Assembly (NCBI GenBank): GCA_030615705.1
Contig: JAUWYT010000004.1
Coordinates: 1-17,448, forward strand
Origin: Chloroflexota bacterium
GTDB taxonomy: Bacteria; Chloroflexota; Anaerolineae; VGOG01
Direction: 5' to 3'
Length of the DNA stretch: 17,448 bases
Of this stretch, positions 13,303-17,448 are shown one piece after another. The notes below the pieces were generated by a model that was not told where the DNA came from, ran no database searches, and worked only from the letters and a program-made list of their open reading frames with translations. The translations under genes and the position numbers were made by a program. Numbering within the stretch: position 1 is the stretch's first letter; every line of letters begins with the position of its first letter.

Positions 13303-13647
13303 CTGCAATCCATAGAGCTGGCCAGGAAGATAGTTAACGCCATCGCCGACAAAAAGGGTTCCGACATTGTGTTATTGGACATACGTTCCATTTCTCTGCT
13401 GGCCGATTACTTCGTCATCTGCAGCGGGGATAGCGAGCGTCAGATCAAAGCCATTGTAGATGAGGTCACCGAGAAGACAAAGGAAGAGAGAGCCAGGCCT
13501 TTGCACATCGAGGGGCACCCACCCTCAGGGTGGGTGCTTGTGGATTACGGCGGTGTTATCGTTCATGTTTTTGCCCCCGCTGTGCGCGGCTATTATCAAC
13601 TGGAGAAGCTCTGGAGCGACGCCTTGGTGGTGGTAAGAATGCAATAG
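13303..13647 (+). CDS. rsfS: Ribosomal silencing factor RsfS, apparent CTG start
   Basis: 114 residues if started at CTG 13303. Reading from there gives (M)QSIELARKIVNAIADKKG, the normal first helix of RsfS/Iojap, followed by LLADYFVICSGDSERQIKAI and VLVDYGGVIVHVF. RsfS binds uL14 on the 50S subunit and blocks subunit joining when nutrients are low. In this frame there is no ATG, GTG or TTG between the stop at 13273-13275 and a GTG at 13369, which would remove 22 conserved residues. AGGAGG (13290-13295) lies 7 bases before the CTG, ideal spacing, so CTG initiation is favoured. A perfect 23-bp palindrome lies inside the gene. Confidence 0.9.
   Translation: MQSIELARKIVNAIADKKGSDIVLLDIRSISLLADYFVICSGDSERQIKAIVDEVTEKTKEERARPLHIEGHPPSGWVLVDYGGVIVHVFAPAVRGYYQLEKLWSDALVVVRMQ
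13513..13540. repeat. Perfect palindrome inside rsfS
   Basis: GCACCCACCCT and AGGGTGGGTGC are perfect inverted repeats around one central C. They could form a GC-rich hairpin in the mRNA of rsfS. The encoded residues (GHPPSGWV) fit the family length, so this is not an insertion that breaks the protein. Confidence 0.7.
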
Positions 13648-13726
13648 GCTCCGATCATCAGCGCCTGATGAGGCTCACCCCGTCTGGATGCAGGGACGCC
13701 ACCCAGGAGCGGAGTCTTCCCACTGA

Positions 13727-14026
13727 TCATAGTTGAAACCGGCCGGTATCGGGCACTACTTTGTATTCGAAGTTGGTGATGTAAGTAAAGAGCTCACTTT
13801 GCAGATCGTGCCACTCATCGGTATCCAGGATTCTGGTGATCGTTTCCAAGTCCTCGGCTGCCCCTCCGGTCAGGATCTGGGGGCCGGCGCCGTAAACTGT
13901 GTACCACGCCTCCGTCGGCTGAAGGCCCAACCTAAGCAGACTGGGCGCAAATTCATTAACAATAAACTCGAAATAGGCCGCCTCTAGGCCAGGCTTGATG
14001 TCCCAACTCATCAACAGTTTCATCAT
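13727..14026 (-). CDS. Small protein of unknown function, probable dimeric alpha/beta barrel (ABM-like)
   Basis: 99 residues starting MMKLLMSWDIKPGLEAAYFE, with conserved-looking EAWYTVYGAGPQILTGGAAE and a C-terminal NFEYKVVPDTGRFQL. The beta-alpha-beta order and length suggest a ferredoxin-like dimeric alpha/beta barrel such as antibiotic biosynthesis monooxygenase or stress-responsive proteins. No catalytic residues can be assigned. The start overlaps the stop of the M16 gene (ATGA), so it is coupled to it; a second ATG at 14023 is an alternative. It is the last gene of the minus-strand operon and converges on rsfS. Confidence 0.7.
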   Translation of the reverse strand: MMKLLMSWDIKPGLEAAYFEFIVNEFAPSLLRLGLQPTEAWYTVYGAGPQILTGGAAEDLETITRILDTDEWHDLQSELFTYITNFEYKVVPDTGRFQL

Positions 14027-15288
14027 AACTCGAGCAACTCCCTGAACCCCTTCCCAGCTTCAAAGGGCCCTACCACAGCCAGGTTAAGCCTCTCTCCCAG
14101 GAAGAGGCCCTGAGCCACCCGCTGAATGTCGGTGACAGTTACGGCATCTATAGCCTCTATCACTTCGTTCACTGTCAGAACCTCGGGCGAAAGCACCTCC
14201 TGACGGCCAAACCAGGCAGCTACGCTGAAACTGTCCTCCATCTGAAGCAACAGCCGTCCCTTGACGAACTCCTTGGCTTTGGCCAGTTCATCGGCCGGCA
14301 CACTTTCCTGCCTCAGCCTGTCCCATTCCGCCAAAATAGCCTTGATCGCGTCTTCGATCCGCCTTGGGTCAACGCCAGCGTAAACCCCCACCGCTCCAGT
14401 ATCGTGCATCGCGCTGACGTAGGAGTTGATACTGTAGGCTAAGCCACGTTTTTCCCTGATCTCAGTGAAAAGGCGAGAGCTCATCCCCTCCCCTAATACG
14501 GTATTTAACAGACGCAGCTTGAAACGATCTGGATGGTCCCGGGGAATCCCAGGCACACTAAGGCAGAGCTGGGCCTGCTCCGTCTCTCTGTAGTGAATTC
14601 GCAGACGTGGCTCGGCCTGATTGTCCTCGGCCGGCCGATAGGAAGCGGCCTCGCCCATGGCCCAGTCGCCCAAAAAGGCACCTATTTTCCCCACCACCGC
14701 CTCGTGCTCGACGTTGCCAGCCACGCTGACCACGGTGTTGCTCGGCTGGTAGTGACACTTTAGGTAAGTCAGTAAGCCCTCTCGATCCAGGGTGCCAAGG
14801 CTCTCTTTGGTGCCAGCGACGTCACGCCCCAGGGGGTGATTTGGCCAGACCAACTCGTTGATGAGGAGATGAACCAGAGCATCGGGCGTGTCTAGCGTCA
14901 GGTTGATCTCCTCGATGATCACGCGGCGCTCCCTATTGATCTCCTCTGGCTCAAACTTAGCACGGCGGAGCATGTCCACCAACACATCTATAGCGATATC
15001 CAAATGGGGCTGGGCGACTTTGGCCCAATAGAGGCTTGCTTCGCGGCCGGTGGATGCATTGAAGACCCCTCCGATCCCTTCAATGGCCACGGCGATCTCC
15101 CTGGCCGTAGGGCGCTTCGCCGTGCCTTTGAAGAGCATATGCTCTATGAAGTGAGAGACACCGCCCTGTTCATCCAATTCGTAACGTGAGCCCACGCCGA
15201 CGAAGAAGCCGATGCTCACTGAGCGAGTATGGGGCATTGCCGAAGTCAAGATCCGTAAGCCGTTGTCGAGGACAGTTTTTCGATACAT
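14023..15288 (-). CDS. M16 family zinc metallopeptidase (processing-peptidase-like)
   Basis: 421 residues, the size of a single-unit M16B protease. The inverted zinc motif HFIEHMLFKGT gives His46, Glu49 and His50, and Glu126 in RRVIIEEI is the third ligand at the expected spacing. The C-terminal half has REKRGLAYSINSY, the conserved Arg/Tyr substrate-binding region. Family members cleave short peptides or presequences and are usually cytoplasmic dimers; there is no signal peptide. It lies 13 bases after the TPR lipoprotein gene and overlaps the small downstream gene, so it is in an operon. Confidence 0.94.
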   Translation of the reverse strand: MYRKTVLDNGLRILTSAMPHTRSVSIGFFVGVGSRYELDEQGGVSHFIEHMLFKGTAKRPTAREIAVAIEGIGGVFNASTGREASLYWAKVAQPHLDIAIDVLVDMLRRAKFEPEEINRERRVIIEEINLTLDTPDALVHLLINELVWPNHPLGRDVAGTKESLGTLDREGLLTYLKCHYQPSNTVVSVAGNVEHEAVVGKIGAFLGDWAMGEAASYRPAEDNQAEPRLRIHYRETEQAQLCLSVPGIPRDHPDRFKLRLLNTVLGEGMSSRLFTEIREKRGLAYSINSYVSAMHDTGAVGVYAGVDPRRIEDAIKAILAEWDRLRQESVPADELAKAKEFVKGRLLLQMEDSFSVAAWFGRQEVLSPEVLTVNEVIEAIDAVTVTDIQRVAQGLFLGERLNLAVVGPFEAGKGFRELLEL

Positions 15289-15301
15289 TCAAGCTCCCTG
15301 T

Positions 15302-15967
15302 TCATTGCCCTCGAAGTTCCTTGAGCAGTTGTTCGGCTTCAAACTGGGCCCCCGGGTCCTGGCCGGGGCCCAACTCCAGAAAACGCTCGAAGGCTTTGAT
15401 GGCCTCCTCTTTGTTACCTTGGATTCTATGGACTGTCCCTAAGCCGAAATAGGCCTCGGGGAAGTCGGGATCGCATTCCAGAGCTGTCTGGAATTTCTTC
15501 ACCGCTTCGTCCATCTTCCCCATCTGGACGTAGGCCGCTCCCAGGAGATAATGCACCTCGGCGTCCTTCGGGTTGATATCCAAACCCGCCTGGAACTCGC
15601 TCACCGCTTCGGTCAGTAGTCCCTTTTGATAATAGACTACTCCCAGGTTGGAGTGGGCGTCGGCGTCATTGGGGTCCAAGCCCAGGACCGCTTTGAACTC
15701 TTCGGCGGCCTTGTCCAACTGGCCTCGTTCCGCATACGCGTTGCCCAGCCGAAAGTGAGCTTCGGTCAGGGTCGGGTCGACCTGGATAGCTGCTTCGAAC
15801 TCGGCGATAGCCTTATCAAAATCGCCTGCTTGCAAGTGAGCATGCCCTGCTTCCAGGTGCGCCGAGGGATCCCCCGGCGTAGGCGTACCACCCCCGCAGC
15901 CGACAAGGGGAAAAATCGCACTTAGAATAAAAAGTCCAATGAAGACCCTTATCCAAGAGTTTCTCAT
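15302..15967 (-). CDS. TPR-repeat lipoprotein
   Basis: 221 residues. An N-terminal hydrophobic segment (about 7-23) ends in the lipobox LVGC with Cys24, followed by a Gly/Pro/Thr-rich linker. Residues about 35-205 are five consecutive 34-residue tetratricopeptide repeats with the pattern A---LG-AY---G--D-A---F. It is probably anchored outside the cytoplasmic membrane and binds a partner protein. Its partner is not shown by the sequence; the neighbouring MBL hydrolase and M16 protease are co-directional with gaps of 30 and 13 bases. Confidence 0.9.
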   Translation of the reverse strand: MRNSWIRVFIGLFILSAIFPLVGCGGGTPTPGDPSAHLEAGHAHLQAGDFDKAIAEFEAAIQVDPTLTEAHFRLGNAYAERGQLDKAAEEFKAVLGLDPNDADAHSNLGVVYYQKGLLTEAVSEFQAGLDINPKDAEVHYLLGAAYVQMGKMDEAVKKFQTALECDPDFPEAYFGLGTVHRIQGNKEEAIKAFERFLELGPGQDPGAQFEAEQLLKELRGQ

Positions 15968-15997
15968 GATCGTTCCTCCGCCCTCTGGGCCATTGGC

Positions 15998-16636
15998 CTA
16001 CTGTTTGTAATCCAACAGCAAGACTTGCGTTTCCTCGGGAAGGGTACTCTTAGTCACTTTCAGCCTCTCCTGGGTGGCCAAATTGCTGAGCCCCATCTCC
16101 TTAAGGAACTTACTCACAGGATCCAGCTTGACCTTTAGCACTCTGGTCTTGTAGTGCATAGGGATGACCAATCGAGGTTCCAGCAGGCTGATGACCTCAG
16201 CCGCTTGGGCAGCGTTGATGGTGGAAACCGAGCCAACGGGGATGAGTAAGACGTCTATATCGCTCAAAGCCTCGACCTGAGATCGAGTCGGCACGTGGCC
16301 TAGATCGCCCAAGTGACAAACCGTCAACCCCTCGAAGTCGAAGAGGAAGACGGTGTTGCGTCCCCGGCTCACCCCCTTTTTCCGGTCGTGAAAAGTAGGG
16401 ATGCCCGTGATAAAGACGCCGCGGACCTCGTATTCGCCGGGACCGTCTATAATCTTGGGCTCGCCCTTGACCCCTCGCACGTAGTTGTGATCGGGGTGAC
16501 CGTGGCTGACGGTCACGATGTCAGCCCGCATCCTCGGCAGGATGTAGCCGATACTCTTGTCATAGGGATCGGTTATCACCGTGGCTAGCCTGTCCCGGAG
16601 CCTGAAGCAAGATTGCCCATACCAAGTGATCTCCAT
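15998..16636 (-). CDS. MBL-fold metal-dependent hydrolase, UlaG-like
   Basis: 212 residues with the start MEITWYGQSCFRLRDR, typical of the UlaG-like metallo-beta-lactamase group. The metal motif HGHPDH gives His45, His47, Asp49 and His50. Further ligands are likely in the GPGEYEV, CHLGDLGH and IPMHYKT segments. Such proteins hydrolyse phosphodiester or lactone bonds; the substrate of this one is unknown. GGAGGTG lies 7 bases before the ATG, and a TATAAT box is just upstream. It heads the minus-strand operon that includes the TPR and M16 genes. Confidence 0.93.
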   Translation of the reverse strand: MEITWYGQSCFRLRDRLATVITDPYDKSIGYILPRMRADIVTVSHGHPDHNYVRGVKGEPKIIDGPGEYEVRGVFITGIPTFHDRKKGVSRGRNTVFLFDFEGLTVCHLGDLGHVPTRSQVEALSDIDVLLIPVGSVSTINAAQAAEVISLLEPRLVIPMHYKTRVLKVKLDPVSKFLKEMGLSNLATQERLKVTKSTLPEETQVLLLDYKQ

Positions 16637-16659
16637 TCGACAGCACCTCCAACTCCACT

Positions 16660-16665
16660 ATTATA
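16660..16665 (-). promoter_or_regulatory. Likely -10 box for the MBL-TPR-M16 operon
   Basis: On the minus strand TATAAT (16665-16660) lies 23 bases before the MBL ATG, between a terminator-like hairpin and the GGAGGTG ribosome binding site. No good -35 box is seen at 17 bp. A short leader of about 15 bases would result. Confidence 0.5.
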
Positions 16666-16666
16666 C

Positions 16667-16816
16667 TCAATTCGGCCTAAGAGGGAAAATGCCCGCCCTG
16701 GCTGGGCGGGCAAGGATCCACTCATCACTGGTCTCGACCATCTTCTCCAGATCTTGGTTGGTCAAAACCCTTTCGGGGACATACTTGCCCCAACCGGTGA
16801 TTCCGGCATATCTCAT
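16667..16816 (-). pseudogene. Truncated 3-oxoacyl-ACP synthase III (KAS III/FabH-like) N-terminus
   Basis: On the minus strand an ATG preceded by a near-perfect GGGAGGTGATAG site opens a 49-codon frame. It begins [20 protein letters not shown] and continues to ETSDEW (29-33), exactly the start of FabH-like thiolase-fold enzymes. The next expected residues (I-x-x-R-x-G-I-x-x-R) and the catalytic Cys, His and Asn are missing. The rest of the frame is encoded by a terminator hairpin. It is a gene stump, or a small leader peptide derived from one. The gene would normally be about 330 codons. Confidence 0.75.
16680..16711 (-). terminator. Rho-independent terminator at the end of the fabH stump
   Basis: Read on the minus strand, GCCCGCCC, a 5-nt loop and GGGCGGGC (16711-16691) form a perfect 8-bp GC stem followed by ATTTTCCCTCTT. 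It would end transcripts from the two upstream minus-strand genes before the MBL operon promoter. Confidence 0.75.
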
Positions 16817-16856
16817 CTATCACCTCCCTGTGCATGTCGCGGGCCAGAAAGCGCAG

Positions 16857-17243
16857 TTAACGGTATGCAGGCGAAGCTGATTGGGCTTTGGCAGTCGCGC
16901 GGGAGCGGATAAAGTAGGCGATCGCCCCAGCCACGGAAACAGCCGAGCCCAGCGCCGCGCCGATGAGAATCTGCTTTCTGTGGCTTCTAGCCAGTTGAGG
17001 TACTACTTTGGCTAGCTTCCGGCGACCAGCGGCAAGCAAATCCTCGTGTAAGCTCTGGCAGAATGCTGGCGCAGGCTCCACCGGCTCCAGAACCTCCTTG
17101 ATTCTCTCCGCCGTTTCCAGCAGGGGCTTGAGCTTCTCCTGGTAGTTGGGAAACATAGCAAGATAATCGCCTCCCCTCCTCTGGTTTTCCCTCAATTGAT
17201 TGGCATGAGCTGCCAGTATCTCAGCTAACACTTTGTCTTCCAT
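16857..17243 (-). CDS. Single-pass membrane protein, anti-sigma-regulator-like, function unknown
   Basis: 128 residues from the ATG at 17243, chosen because AGGGAG lies 6 bases upstream; an ATG at 17288 in frame lacks a site. The N-terminal half is helical and charged, with ENQRRGGDYLAMFPNYQEKL and KPLLETAERIKEVLEPVEPA. This resembles the PEL--ELRPLLE region of proteins found beside ECF sigma factors in Chloroflexota (compare DUF5667). One membrane segment lies at 91-112 (ILIGAALGSAVSVAGAIAYF) and ends with RSR. No sigma factor gene is visible within the window, though one could lie beyond 17448. The functional assignment is weak. Confidence 0.6.
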   Translation of the reverse strand: MEDKVLAEILAAHANQLRENQRRGGDYLAMFPNYQEKLKPLLETAERIKEVLEPVEPAPAFCQSLHEDLLAAGRRKLAKVVPQLARSHRKQILIGAALGSAVSVAGAIAYFIRSRATAKAQSASPAYR

Positions 17244-17354
17244 GGCTTTCTCCCTTGAGATCGAGACCTTTCTCTCAACCTGTGACATCGTTGTCTAATC
17301 ATTTGCATCCTAACCCGGACAAGCCGGAACCAACCAAGGTTCAAATCTCATAAA

Positions 17355-17420
17355 AACCACCAAGACACCAGGACACTAAGTTCTTCAATTCTTTCTTTGT
17401 GCCTTTGTGTCTTTGTGGTT
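17355..17420. repeat. Palindromic repeat with ~9-nt internal period (ACCAC-AAG-ACAC type)
   Basis: AACCACCAAGACACCAGGAC at 17355 is the left end of a 26-nt arm (17355-17380) that pairs with 17395-17420 at 21 of 26 positions across a 14-nt loop. The right arm on the minus strand reads AACCACAAAGACACAAAGGC. Each arm is itself a tandem of CAC-AAG units spaced 8-9 nt. This is a dispersed palindrome style seen in many environmental genomes. Confidence 0.65.
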
Positions 17421-17448
17421 AATCTCTTGCCGTTTGTGTAAGAATCTG

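Noticed and set aside
13664..13737. Hammerhead-ribozyme-like CTGATGAG followed by GAAAC
   Set aside because: The CTGATGA is the 3' arm of a simple hairpin and the GAAAC lies about 65 bases away with no matching stem II or III, so the core cannot form.

Overview
The window looks like the origin-proximal part of a Chloroflexota (Anaerolineae- or Dehalococcoidia-like) chromosome. The gene order rnpA-yidD-yidC-jag-parA-parB is the classic replication-origin neighbourhood. The yqeY, pgpH, ybeY, Mut7-C and rsfS genes, the M16 protease, and a membrane-anchored protein resembling anti-sigma proteins fit a GC-rich, probably single-membrane environmental bacterium. The phylum assignment is an inference from gene style; no rRNA gene is present. 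No tRNA, rRNA, CRISPR array or intact insertion sequence was seen.

Layout. Bases 1-3254 (+): the end of rnpA, yidD, a small insert (an orphan DUF433 protein and the stump of a retropepsin-like protease gene), an eight-bladed PQQ-type propeller lipoprotein, yidC and jag. This is a membrane-protein insertion and cell-envelope operon, and it ends at a probable terminator near 3453-3479. Bases 3255-3550 hold a palindromic repeat element, that terminator, and a strong hairpin covering the parA ribosome binding site. Bases 3551-5324: parA and parB, the latter carrying an in-frame palindromic insert. Bases 5329-9081: a tightly coupled accessory cassette of four genes (AlkD-like HEAT protein; SPL-like radical SAM enzyme fused to a Pol-beta-type helix-hairpin-helix domain; BtrH-like cysteine acyltransferase; COG2521-like methyltransferase). 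Bases 9096-9257: a possible small CxxC protein.

Bases 9238-13647 (+): a consensus sigma-70 promoter, then rpsU and yqeY, followed after a hairpin by pgpH (c-di-AMP phosphodiesterase), ybeY, a Mut7-C RNase and rsfS, which appears to start with CTG. This block serves ribosome and RNA maturation and second-messenger control. From 13727 on, everything is on the minus strand and converges on rsfS. Read in transcription order it is: a membrane-anchored protein, a truncated KAS III (fabH) gene ending in a terminator, an own promoter, an MBL-fold hydrolase, a TPR lipoprotein, an M16 protease and a small ferredoxin-like-fold protein. The last 100 bases hold a palindromic repeat with a period of about 9 nt.

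Most unusual points: the radical SAM-HhH fusion beside an AlkD-like protein with a substituted catalytic position; a palindromic element inside parB that shares a 16-bp core with one upstream of parA; the hairpin over the parA start; the CTG start of rsfS; two gene stumps (aspartic protease, fabH); and a propeller lipoprotein with seven nearly uniform 40-residue repeats lodged in the yidC operon.
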